14,390 bases of DNA, from the NCBI GenBank assembly GCA_041177965.1, contig JBEGWF010000184.1:1-14390 (forward strand), given 5' to 3'. Source of the stretch: SXXZ01 sp041177965. Lineage in GTDB: Bacteria; Verrucomicrobiota; Verrucomicrobiia; Limisphaerales; UBA9464. Both the position numbers and the translations under genes were made by a program. Below, piece after piece: positions 7,385-14,390 of this stretch. Below the pieces are notes generated by a model. The model was given only the letters and a program-made list of their open reading frames with translations, did no database searches and had not been told where the DNA came from. Each line of letters starts with the position of its first letter. Position 1 is the stretch's first letter.

Positions 7385-7651
7385 TCAGGAGACCTTGATG
7401 AGCGCCTTTACGAAGGTGGACACCACGCCGTCGGTGACCGTCGTGAACAGGCCCAGCAGACCGATGATCACGAAGATCAGCACCGTGGACTGGATGAGCT
7501 CGTCACGGGAGGGCCAGTTGCACTTCTTGAGCTCCTGCTGGGTGGCGGTAACATAGGCGGCCAAGCGCGCCAGTTGCCCCTGCTTCCAGGCGACGGCGAA
7601 GATCGCGCCGATGACGGCGAACCAGATCAGGAACGGAAGATATTCTTTCAC
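7385..7651 (-). CDS. secE: Preprotein translocase subunit SecE
   Basis: 88 residues with GTG start at 7651. SecE clamps and stabilises SecY in the inner-membrane translocon. The signature is visible: an amphipathic helix with TQQELKKCNWPSRDELIQST (about residues 37-56), followed by the essential membrane helix VLIFVIIGLLGLFTTVTDGV. An extra hydrophobic stretch at residues 4-21 (YLPFLIWFAVIGAIFAVAW) gives a second potential helix, so the protein is a little longer than the minimal one-helix form. It lies between tRNA-Ser and nusG, in the usual tuf-tRNA-secE-nusG order. No Shine-Dalgarno motif precedes the GTG. Confidence 0.96.
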   Translation of the reverse strand: MKEYLPFLIWFAVIGAIFAVAWKQGQLARLAAYVTATQQELKKCNWPSRDELIQSTVLIFVIIGLLGLFTTVTDGVVSTFVKALIKVS

Positions 7652-7688
7652 GATATTGTTGAGGCCGAGGCGTTGTAGCGCAGGCGTC

Positions 7689-7716
7689 GTGGCGTAGGTG
7701 TTGTGGCGTAGGTGTT
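7689..7716. repeat. Perfect 14-bp tandem duplication between tRNA-Ser and secE
   Basis: GTGGCGTAGGTGTT occurs twice back to back (7689-7702 and 7703-7716). It lies in the 79-base spacer between the encoded CCA of tRNA-Ser and the secE GTG. It looks like a slippage duplication; no function is visible. Confidence 0.9.
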
Positions 7717-7730
7717 CAGTTTGGCCGTTT

Positions 7731-7820
7731 TGGCGGAGGGGGAGGGATTCGAACCCCCGGTGAGCGTCAGCCCACAGCGGTTTTCAAGACCGCCGCATTA
7801 GACCACTCTGCCACCCCTCC
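7731..7820 (-). tRNA. tRNA-Ser (anticodon TGA)
   Basis: 90 bases including an encoded CCA. Acceptor arm GGAGGGG pairs with CCCCTCC, followed by discriminator G and CCA. The anticodon loop is CTTGAAA on a GCGGT/ACCGC stem, giving anticodon TGA. A long variable arm (around TGTGGGCTGACGCTCA) is typical of class II serine tRNA. The T-arm contains GGTTCGAAT. It lies 7 bases after the end of tRNA-Trp in the direction of transcription. Confidence 0.96.
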
Positions 7821-7827
7821 GGCAGGC

Positions 7828-7903
7828 TGGCAGGGCGTGAGGGACTCGAACCCCCAACCAACGGTTTTGGAGACCGCTACTCTACCAATTGAGCTAACGC
7901 CCT
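7828..7903 (-). tRNA. tRNA-Trp (anticodon CCA)
   Basis: 76 bases including encoded CCA. Acceptor AGGGCGT pairs with ACGCCCT, discriminator G. The anticodon loop CTCCAAA on a GCGGT/ACCGT stem gives CCA. D-arm GCTCAATTGGTAGAGT and T-arm GGTTCGAGTCC are normal. A tRNA-Trp between tuf and secE is the common bacterial arrangement. Confidence 0.97.
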
Positions 7904-7943
7904 GTTCGCTGACACCGACCACTGAACCAAAGACCAAGACGGA

Positions 7944-7958
7944 GACTGAAACACAGTC
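7944..7958 (-). other. Small hairpin downstream of the tuf hairpin
   Basis: GACTG / CAGTC with a 5-base loop (TGTTT on the - strand), six bases after the large tuf-tRNA-Trp hairpin. Weak by itself; it may add to a processing or pausing structure. Confidence 0.4.
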
Positions 7959-7964
7959 GAAATC

Positions 7965-8006
7965 GGGAGGGAAGGACTCATTCGTGAAGAACCGTCCTTC
8001 CCTCCC
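7965..8006 (-). terminator. 13-bp perfect hairpin between tuf and tRNA-Trp (attenuator or processing site)
   Basis: GGGAGGGAAGGAC (7965-7977) pairs perfectly with GTCCTTCCCTCCC (7994-8006) around a 16-base loop. It starts 13 bases after the tuf stop codon in the direction of transcription. The sequence after the second arm is GATTTCG, with only a short T run, so a partial terminator, an mRNA 3'-end stabiliser or an RNase cleavage point that frees the tRNAs is more likely than a full stop. Confidence 0.75.
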
Positions 8007-8019
8007 TCGATCGAAACCA

Positions 8020-9207
<1,188 letters not shown>

Positions 9208-9273
9208 GTGTCGTATCGTTTTCTGTTCTTCGTTTCTGAAAGTCGCCCGGCGACGGGCCCAATCTCCCGAGGA

Positions 9274-9301
9274 AACCCGGCTCCCGAAGGAACCCGGCTC
9301 C
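9274..9301. repeat. 11-bp direct repeat, 17-bp period, in the tuf leader
   Basis: AACCCGGCTCC occurs at 9274-9284 and 9291-9301, between tRNA-Thr and the tuf start. The second copy ends three bases before the tRNA-Thr CCA. No function is evident. Confidence 0.6.
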
Positions 9302-9304
9302 GGA

Positions 9305-9380
9305 TGGAGCCCGCGATCGGGTTTGAACCGATGACCTCGTCCTTACCAAGGACGTGCTCTGCCAACTGAGCTACGCGGGC
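9305..9380 (-). tRNA. tRNA-Thr (anticodon GGT)
   Basis: 76 bases including encoded CCA. Acceptor GCCCGCG pairs with CGCGGGC, discriminator T. The anticodon loop TTGGTAA on a CGTCC/GGACG stem gives GGT, reading ACC/ACT. D-arm GCTCAGTTGGCAGAGC and T-arm CGGTTCAAACCCG are regular. It is the first gene after the promoter at 9559-9587, and tuf follows 97 bases later. Confidence 0.97.
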
Positions 9381-9558
9381 CCTCTCCGGTTGCACTCCCC
9401 AGGCCGGGTCCCTCCTCACGCTCCGGGGCTTTCGCCTCGGTACCGTTCATTGGGCCTGCCGACCGGTCGCCACCTTTCGACGGCAAAAAGTCCGATCTCC
9501 GGCCCTCCGCGAACCAGAAACCGAACACGGTGCATGCAACGCTTCGATTGAGCGGGAA

Positions 9559-9587
9559 TTGATAGGAAGCCCGGCCCGGGGTGTCAA
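9559..9587 (-). promoter_or_regulatory. Sigma70-type promoter of the tRNA-Thr-tuf-secE-nusG-rplK operon
   Basis: On the - strand: perfect -35 TTGACA (9587-9582), 17-base spacer, -10 TATCAA (9564-9559; 4 of 6 consensus bases). It faces tRNA-Thr, and transcription would start near 9552, giving a leader of about 170 bases before the tRNA (9381-9552). I found no tRNA or convincing gene in that leader; it contains the palindromes CGGTACCG and CGACCGGTCG. Confidence 0.8.
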
Positions 9588-9591
9588 CAGC

Positions 9592-9608
9592 GTTCTGAGG
9601 AGTTCTGA
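9592..9608. promoter_or_regulatory. Paired GTTCTGA direct repeats upstream of the -35 box
   Basis: GTTCTGA at 9592-9598 and again at 9602-9608, a period of 10 bp (one helical turn), starting 4 bases upstream of the -35 element. The arrangement fits a two-site activator or repressor binding place on one DNA face (inference). Confidence 0.4.
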
Positions 9609-9673
9609 AAGAAGGGGCCCTCCGACCCGCGGCGCCATCTTCATTCGGACGCCCCCCTCGATCCCGGCCGAAC

Positions 9674-10297
9674 TCAGGCGTTGAAGACCGTGCCCCCGTC
9701 GCTGACCGCCGGCTTGGGGATCTGGACGATCACCTTGAGGATGTCGGAGAGCACCAGGATCGGCTCCTGGGTGGAATCGATCTGATGGATGAGCCCCTCG
9801 GGGTAGCAATCGAGGACCGCCCGCGTCTCGCGACGGTAGGTCTCGAGGCGGCTGCGGATGGTCTCCACGTTCGCGTCGTCCAACCGGTTCTCCTTCAGGG
9901 CGCGGCGCTGGAGCCGGACGATGAGCTTGTCCATCACCGGGCAGAAGAGGTTGAAGATCGCCTTCACGTCGATCATGTCGCGCATGATCTCGGCCTGACG
10001 GGGGTTCCGCGGGATGCCGTCGAGCAGGAGGGTGTCGGCCTCGGGATTGAAACGCCCCGTGGCGGCCAGGCCGTCCATGGACTGCTTCCAGAGCTGGATG
10101 GTGGGCTCGTCGGGCACCAACCGACCGGTGGAGGCGTACTCGACGAACACCCGCCCCAGAGGGGAATCGACCCTCAGGTTGCGGAAGGCGTCGCCGCACG
10201 AGAAGTGCACGAAGTTCGGGATCTGCCCGAGGATCTTCCCTTGGGTGCCCTTGCCGGCACCCGGCGCGCCGAAGAGGAGGATGGCCCGATATTTCAT
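9674..10297 (-). CDS. Adenylate-kinase-like nucleoside monophosphate kinase with short lid
   Basis: 207 residues. The P-loop GAPGAGKGTQ (residues 10-19), HFSCGDAFR (31-39, equivalent to the S-T-G-D-x-x-R NMP-binding block) and TLLLDGIPRNPRQAE (89-103, equivalent to LDGFPR-T) place it in the adenylate kinase/NMP kinase family, which transfers phosphate from ATP to AMP or another NMP. ENRLDDANVETIRSRLETY (136-154) is the conserved Arg-Asp-Asp helix. The lid between the core and this helix is only about ten residues, so the zinc-type or long lid of bacterial Adk is missing, as in short UMP/CMP-type kinases. The tail, roughly 195-207, has no typical match. It may be the cell's adk or a paralogue; substrate choice cannot be read. 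It lies 58 bases after the gene at 10328-11269 on the same strand, probably in one transcript with it. Confidence 0.85.
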   Translation of the reverse strand: MKYRAILLFGAPGAGKGTQGKILGQIPNFVHFSCGDAFRNLRVDSPLGRVFVEYASTGRLVPDEPTIQLWKQSMDGLAATGRFNPEADTLLLDGIPRNPRQAEIMRDMIDVKAIFNLFCPVMDKLIVRLQRRALKENRLDDANVETIRSRLETYRRETRAVLDCYPEGLIHQIDSTQEPILVLSDILKVIVQIPKPAVSDGGTVFNA

Positions 10298-10327
10298 CGA
10301 GGGGGTTTCGGCTTCAGGCGTGGCGCT

Positions 10328-11269
10328 TCAGGCGTTCCGGTCGCGGAGCTTCACCTCGAGGACCTGCGCGAACTCGACCGGCGTCTCGGAACCGTCGGAA
10401 GCCTTCAGGGCGAGGTCGGTGCCGCTGATGCGGGTGATCCGGCTGGCGACGGTGACTCCGGTCGACGTGGTGACCTCGAGCACCAGATCCTTGTCGGCCT
10501 CGGAGGCCACGACCTTGAAGAACGACGGGAACTGGGTCTCGAAGAACCGACGATTGAAGGTGGTCTCGCCGCGGCGGAAATGCTTGGGCAGGGACTCCTG
10601 GGCCACGGCGGCGGCGCGGGCGGCCGTGGTGGTCGAACCCGGCGCGGCGGCCGACGAGGCCGACGCGACCGTCTGCGACGGCACGTTGAGGGACTGGGCG
10701 GCGATCGCCTCGTCGGTCGCGCTGACGACCTCCTCCTCCTCGCGGCGGGGCAGGGCCAGGAAGATGGTCGGCCCGATCACCGGCAGGACCGCCGAGATGC
10801 CGCAGACCAGCGGGACGGGGCGCCATCGGAACCGGGCGATCTCGAAGGCAGCGTAGAGGTTGGCCAGATAGAGCGCGCCCAGGAGCATCAGCCCGTTCGG
10901 GGAGGTCAGCGCCGCGTAGACGCCCTTGCCCGCGATGTCGGCCGGGGGCCGCGCCACCCGCTCGGGCTGCCGGACATCGATCTTGCGGGCCTCGGCGCGG
11001 GCGATCTCCTCGGCCGGAGGCTCGAGGAGCGGCTCGACGAAACGCCCGGCGCGCGGATGACCCGACAGCGCCTTGAGAGTGCCCTCGTCGAGCTTGGCCC
11101 AATCGATGCGGGGCGAGAACGTGCCGGTCTGGAGGCGGACGATGAGCCCGTCGGCATCCGCGGCGGACACCTCACCGACGTAGACGTCGCCGGTGATGGT
11201 CCGGAACTCCCCGCAGACCACCCGGGAGACGAAGCACAGCAGCACGGTCCACCAACACAGAAGGCGCAT
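10328..11269 (-). CDS. Hypothetical secreted/membrane protein with two beta-rich modules
   Basis: 313 residues with the start chosen at ATG 11269, because a signal peptide or anchor follows directly (MRLLCWWTVLLCFVSRVVCG); the frame is open further up but without such a signal. Residues 20-60 (EFRTITGDVYVGEVSAADADGL then a basic/hydrophobic alternation ending IDWAKLDE) look like a small SH3-like beta barrel. Two hydrophobic segments follow, about 125-145 and 152-172. Next comes an Ala/Ser/Thr-rich linker (about 180-225), then a C-terminal module with RRGETTFNRRFFETQFPSFF and a second beta-rich stretch (TGVTVASRITRISGTDLALK) similar in pattern to the first. I do not recognise a function. Its neighbours are the NMP-kinase-like gene and hflX; co-transcription is likely with the former. 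Confidence 0.75.
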   Translation of the reverse strand: MRLLCWWTVLLCFVSRVVCGEFRTITGDVYVGEVSAADADGLIVRLQTGTFSPRIDWAKLDEGTLKALSGHPRAGRFVEPLLEPPAEEIARAEARKIDVRQPERVARPPADIAGKGVYAALTSPNGLMLLGALYLANLYAAFEIARFRWRPVPLVCGISAVLPVIGPTIFLALPRREEEEVVSATDEAIAAQSLNVPSQTVASASSAAAPGSTTTAARAAAVAQESLPKHFRRGETTFNRRFFETQFPSFFKVVASEADKDLVLEVTTSTGVTVASRITRISGTDLALKASDGSETPVEFAQVLEVKLRDRNA

Positions 11270-11382
11270 GATGGGCGGAGGTTGGCAAACCGACCGGACG
11301 GGCGAAACCAAAATCCTCGGACGAACCGCGGGCCCTCGGGACGCGGGTCCCAAAGGTCCACCGGCGACCCTTGTTTCGATGC

Positions 11383-11409
11383 GGGGAGCGCCCCGACCAG
11401 GCCCTCCCC
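11383..11409 (-). other. Stem-loop between hflX and the next - strand gene
   Basis: On the - strand: GGGGAG G GCC, 7-base loop, GGC G CTCCCC, a 9-pair stem with one internal G-G mismatch, about 33 bases after the hflX stop. No T run follows, so it could be a Rho-independent-like stem without a tail, or an mRNA end structure. Confidence 0.4.
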
Positions 11410-11442
11410 GACGACCCCGTTCGCGCCGCCGGGACCCGGGGA

Positions 11443-12741
11443 TCAATGACCGTTGCGGGCCCCGACCAGATAGCCCTCGAACTCATGCCGCACATGGGGC
11501 GGGATGCGGACCCGGAAGCGGGCCTCCTCGCCGCCGGAGTAATCCTGCTCGACGACCTGCGCCACCGAGTGGAGACGGCTCATGGCCTTCTGGTCGTGGT
11601 GCGGGATGCGGATCTCCACGAACTCCCGGATCGGTTTCAGCATGGCGCCGAGTTCCGCGAAGAGGGCCTCGAACCCGAGTCTCTTCCGGGCCGAGACGGC
11701 CACGGCCTTGGGGAACTGCTGGCAATACATGGCGGCCAGCTCGGCGGCACCGGCCTTGTCGGTCTTGTTGAAGACCATGAGGGTGGGTTTCTCCTGGGCC
11801 CCGATCTCGGCCAACACGGCATTGACCGCGTCCATCTGCTGGGGGGCGTTGGGGTGGCTGGTGTCGACCACGTGGATGAGCAGATCGGCCTCGACGACCT
11901 CCTCGAGGGTCGCCTTGAAGGCTTCGACCAATCCGTGCGGCAGCTTGCGGATGAACCCCACCGTGTCGCTGAGGAGGACGTCCTGGTTCGAAGGCAGGTG
12001 CAGCCGGCGCGTGGTCGGGTCCAGCGTGGCGAAGAGCATGTCCTCGGCGAGCACCTCGGCACCCGTCAGGGCGTTGAGCAGGGTCGATTTGCCGGCGTTG
12101 GTGTAGCCCACGATCGAGGCCAGGGGCCATTGGTGTCGCTGCCGGCCCTCGCGCTGGGTGGATCGCTGACGGCGGACGATGGTCAGCTCGGAACGGATCT
12201 TCTCGATGCGCTCCTGGGTCTTGCGGCGATCGGCCTCGAGCTGGGACTCGCCCTCGCCACCGATGGATCCGGTGGAACCGCGTTGGCGGGAAAGGTGGGT
12301 CCAGTAGCGGGTGAGCCTCGGCATGAGGTACTGCAGCTGGGCCAGCTCGACCTGCAGCTTGCCTTCGCGGGTGCGGGCGCGCTGGGCGAAGATGTCCAGG
12401 ATGAGCGCCGTGCGGTCGATGACCTTGGCCCCGAAGATCTCCTCGAGATTGCGGGCCTGGGCCCCGGAGAGTTCATCGTCGAAGAGCACCGTGTCGGCAT
12501 TGGCCTCCTTGGCCGCCTTGGCGAACTCCTCGGCCTTGCCCGCCCCGATGAACGTGCCGGAGTGCGGCGCCTCCAGCCTCTGGACGCCCTGGCCCACCAC
12601 CGCGACCCCGGCCGTGGTGGCCAACTCGGCCAGTTCGTCGAGGGAATCGGCGACGTCCCAGGCGGAATGGCTCTTGAGTTCGACGCCGACGAGGAAGGCG
12701 CGTTCCGATTTCTTGTCCGCGGTTTCGATGAGGGCTTTCAC
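11443..12741 (-). CDS. hflX: GTPase HflX
   Basis: 432 residues from GTG at 12741. HflX is a ribosome-binding GTPase that splits stalled ribosomes. The N-terminal domain shows GTFIGAGKAEEF (about 62-73) and VIDRTALILDIFAQRARTRE (107-126). The linker GGEGESQLEADRRK (161-174) corresponds to the Gly-rich/QLE-DRR motif, although the first half (GSTGSIGGEGE) departs from the usual GIGTRGPGE. The GTPase domain carries GYTNAGKS (212-219), DTVGFI (259-264) and NKTD (325-328). The frame stays open for another 500 codons upstream across the antisense of glgA; that part is not HflX and is GC-driven. GTG 12741 gives MKALIETADKKSERAFLVGV, the expected N-terminus. Divergent from glgA with 141 bases between; no convincing promoter was found there. 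Confidence 0.93.
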   Translation of the reverse strand: MKALIETADKKSERAFLVGVELKSHSAWDVADSLDELAELATTAGVAVVGQGVQRLEAPHSGTFIGAGKAEEFAKAAKEANADTVLFDDELSGAQARNLEEIFGAKVIDRTALILDIFAQRARTREGKLQVELAQLQYLMPRLTRYWTHLSRQRGSTGSIGGEGESQLEADRRKTQERIEKIRSELTIVRRQRSTQREGRQRHQWPLASIVGYTNAGKSTLLNALTGAEVLAEDMLFATLDPTTRRLHLPSNQDVLLSDTVGFIRKLPHGLVEAFKATLEEVVEADLLIHVVDTSHPNAPQQMDAVNAVLAEIGAQEKPTLMVFNKTDKAGAAELAAMYCQQFPKAVAVSARKRLGFEALFAELGAMLKPIREFVEIRIPHHDQKAMSRLHSVAQVVEQDYSGGEEARFRVRIPPHVRHEFEGYLVGARNGH

Positions 12742-12882
12742 GGGGAATGGCTCAAGGTGGTCCGATCCTAGCAACGGGCCAGGTTTCCGGCCACACCGGG
12801 GATGGGCCGTCGGCCGACACCCCCCGGCGGGGGAAAGACTTCGGCCTTGTTCGCTCCATCGGGTGCGCCCGAGACTCTGCCC

Positions 12883-14337
12883 ATGCACGTGCTGCTGGCG
12901 ACGAGTGAGCTGAATCCCTACTCGAAGACCGGAGGTCTGGCCGACATGGTGTCGGCACTGTCCGCGGCGGTGGCCCGGAGCGGGATCCGGGTCTCGGTGG
13001 TCACGCCGCTCTACCGTGGGGTGGCCGGGGCCCATCCGGGCATCGAGCCCACCTCGTGGCGGTTGGCCGTCCCGATGGGCGGTTCCCTGGTGGAGGGTCG
13101 CTTCCATCGACGGGACGTGGCCCCGAACCTCGCGCTGTGGTTCGTGGAGCAGCCCGGGTTCTTCGACCGGGCTGGCCTGTATGCCGAGGGGAACCGGGAC
13201 CACGCCGACAATGCGGCCCGATTCCTCTTCCTGAGCCGGGCGGCGCTGGTGCTGGCCCGCCACCTGCCCGACCCGCCACGGGTCCTGCACTGCCACGACT
13301 GGCAGACCGGCCTGATCCCCCTGCTGTTGCGCCACGCGCAGGTCCACGAGGGCTGGGTTCAGGCGCCACGGACGGTGTTCACCATCCACAACCTCGCCTT
13401 CCAGGGGTCGTTTCCGGCATCGAGTTGGGGACTCACCGGGCTGCCGGCCGACTGGCTCCACCTCGAGAGCGCCCTGCATTTCGACCGCGTCAATTTCATG
13501 AAGGCCGCCCTCACGCAGGCCCACGCCATCACGACGGTCAGCCCGACCTACGCGCGGGAGATCCTGACCCCGGAGTACGGCTGCGGCCTCGAAGGACTCC
13601 TGCTCAAGCGCTACAACGACCTGAGCGGGATCCTCAACGGAGTCGACACGGAGGAATGGAGCCCGGATTCGGATCCGGCCCTGCCCGCGCGGTTCTCGGC
13701 CGCGGACCCGGCCGGCAAGGCGCTCTGCAAGGCGGCGCTGCAGCGGGAGTTGGGGCTGGCCGAACGTTCCGATGTCCCGCTCTTCGCCAACATCTCCCGG
13801 CTGACCGACCAGAAGGGATCGAGCCTGATCATCGAGGTCGTGCGGCACCTGATCGGCGCGGGCGAGTCCCTGCAATTCGCCCTGCTGGGCAGCGGGGAAA
13901 AGGCCCTGGAGAACGCCTTCCGGGATCTGGCCAGACGCTTCCCCGAACAGGTGGCGGCCCGCATCGGCTTCGACCCGGCCCTGTCGCACCGGATCGAGGC
14001 GGGCGCGGATTTCTACCTGATGCCCTCGCGCTTCGAGCCCTGCGGGCTCAACCAGTTGTATTCGTTGCGCTATGGAGCCATCCCCATCGTGCGGGCCACC
14101 GGCGGGCTGAAGGACTCGGTGGTCGATCCTCGCGACAACGCCGCCCAGGCCACGGGCATCCAGTTCACCGCGTATTCGGCGGCCGCGCTCCAGAAGGCCA
14201 TGGTGAAGGCGCTGGCCCTGTGGCAGGAACCGGCCTGGCTGCGGCACATGCGCCACAACGGCATGACGACCGATTTCTCCTGGGAGAAGCAATCGGCCGA
14301 ATACGTCTCCCTGTACGACTCGGTCTGCCGCGAGTAG
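12883..14337 (+). CDS. glgA: Glycogen (starch) synthase, ADP-glucose dependent
   Basis: 484 residues, near the usual 477 of E. coli GlgA. It adds glucose from ADP-glucose to the non-reducing end of alpha-1,4-glucan (GT5 family, GT-B fold). The N-terminus HVLLATSELNPYSKTGGLAD contains the K-x-G-G-L motif with Lys15 that binds ADP-glucose. TVFTIHNLAFQG and HCHDWQTGLIPLL are conserved N-domain blocks, ILNGVDTEEWSP lies at the inter-domain region, and SRFEPCGLNQLYSLRYG with Glu385 followed by GAIPIVRATGGLKDSV is the C-domain active-site signature. The ATG at 12883 was chosen, although the frame is open from 12802, because MHVLLATSEL is the family start. Divergent from hflX. The 53 bases after the stop up to the window edge hold no recognisable feature. 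Confidence 0.97.
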   Translation: MHVLLATSELNPYSKTGGLADMVSALSAAVARSGIRVSVVTPLYRGVAGAHPGIEPTSWRLAVPMGGSLVEGRFHRRDVAPNLALWFVEQPGFFDRAGLYAEGNRDHADNAARFLFLSRAALVLARHLPDPPRVLHCHDWQTGLIPLLLRHAQVHEGWVQAPRTVFTIHNLAFQGSFPASSWGLTGLPADWLHLESALHFDRVNFMKAALTQAHAITTVSPTYAREILTPEYGCGLEGLLLKRYNDLSGILNGVDTEEWSPDSDPALPARFSAADPAGKALCKAALQRELGLAERSDVPLFANISRLTDQKGSSLIIEVVRHLIGAGESLQFALLGSGEKALENAFRDLARRFPEQVAARIGFDPALSHRIEAGADFYLMPSRFEPCGLNQLYSLRYGAIPIVRATGGLKDSVVDPRDNAAQATGIQFTAYSAAALQKAMVKALALWQEPAWLRHMRHNGMTTDFSWEKQSAEYVSLYDSVCRE

Positions 14338-14390
14338 GCGGAGGCGGCCCGCTGGGTTGTCTCCCGGGATTCACCCCCAGGATTTGCTCC

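Noticed and set aside
9343..9528. Possible leader peptide in the tuf operon leader
   Set aside because: The frame runs into tRNA-Thr, has no ribosome-binding motif and no attenuator-like structure with matching codons.
9785..11449. 554-codon open frame on the + strand opposite the kinase and unknown-protein genes
   Set aside because: Low-complexity Gly/Arg/Asp-rich translation without motifs; the opposite strand has clear motifs and a signal peptide.
11371..12771. 466-codon open frame on the + strand opposite hflX
   Set aside because: A shadow frame; the - strand carries all GTPase motifs.
12742..12882. Divergent promoters between hflX and glgA
   Set aside because: Only a weak TAGGAT -10-like element on the - strand without a fitting -35, and nothing convincing on the + strand, so none is annotated.
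12742..14292. Long upstream extension of the hflX frame, giving about 950 residues in total
   Set aside because: The extension is antisense to well-supported glgA, is Arg/Gly/Pro/Gln-rich without domains, and HflX similarity begins right at GTG 12741.

Overview
The window is GC-rich bacterial chromosome with ordinary gene density and no sign of phage, insertion sequences or CRISPR. The gene content (bacterial tuf/secE/nusG/rplK block, glgA, hflX, a lytic transglycosylase, a sulfite-oxidase-fold protein), the high GC and the near-total lack of Shine-Dalgarno motifs suggest a Gram-negative-type organism. My best guess is Verrucomicrobiota or a neighbour in the PVC group; this is an inference from sequence feel and not a proven placement.

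Region 1 (1-4464, + strand) is a tightly coupled operon entering from the left edge. It holds the C-terminal part of a CocE/PepX-like alpha/beta hydrolase, an ABC ATPase, an ABC permease, a periplasmic NMT1/THI5-like binding protein and a flavodoxin-fold oxidoreductase. Three junctions are ATGA overlaps, which implies translational coupling. The layout suggests import of a small organic (possibly pyrimidine- or cofactor-like) compound plus enzymes that process it; the substrate is unknown.

Region 2 (4434-6086) has a membrane-anchored lytic transglycosylase on the - strand, whose end overlaps the end of region 1. Divergent from it are a molybdopterin (sulfite-oxidase-fold) oxidoreductase and a 66-residue two-helix membrane protein.

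Region 3 (6205-9608, - strand) is the translation/transcription core block. Reading in the direction of transcription: a strong sigma70-type promoter (TTGACA-17-TATCAA), tRNA-Thr(GGT), tuf, a 13-bp hairpin, tRNA-Trp(CCA), tRNA-Ser(TGA), secE, nusG, rplK and a hairpin terminator. The usual continuation rplA-rplJ-rplL-rpoB-rpoC is absent after rplK. EF-Tu has a non-canonical switch I. The spacers hold several short tandem repeats.

Region 4 (9674-12741, - strand) carries an adenylate-kinase-like protein with a very short lid, a secreted/membrane protein of unknown function with two similar beta-rich modules, and hflX. Divergent from hflX on the + strand is glgA (glycogen synthase), which ends 53 bases before the window edge.
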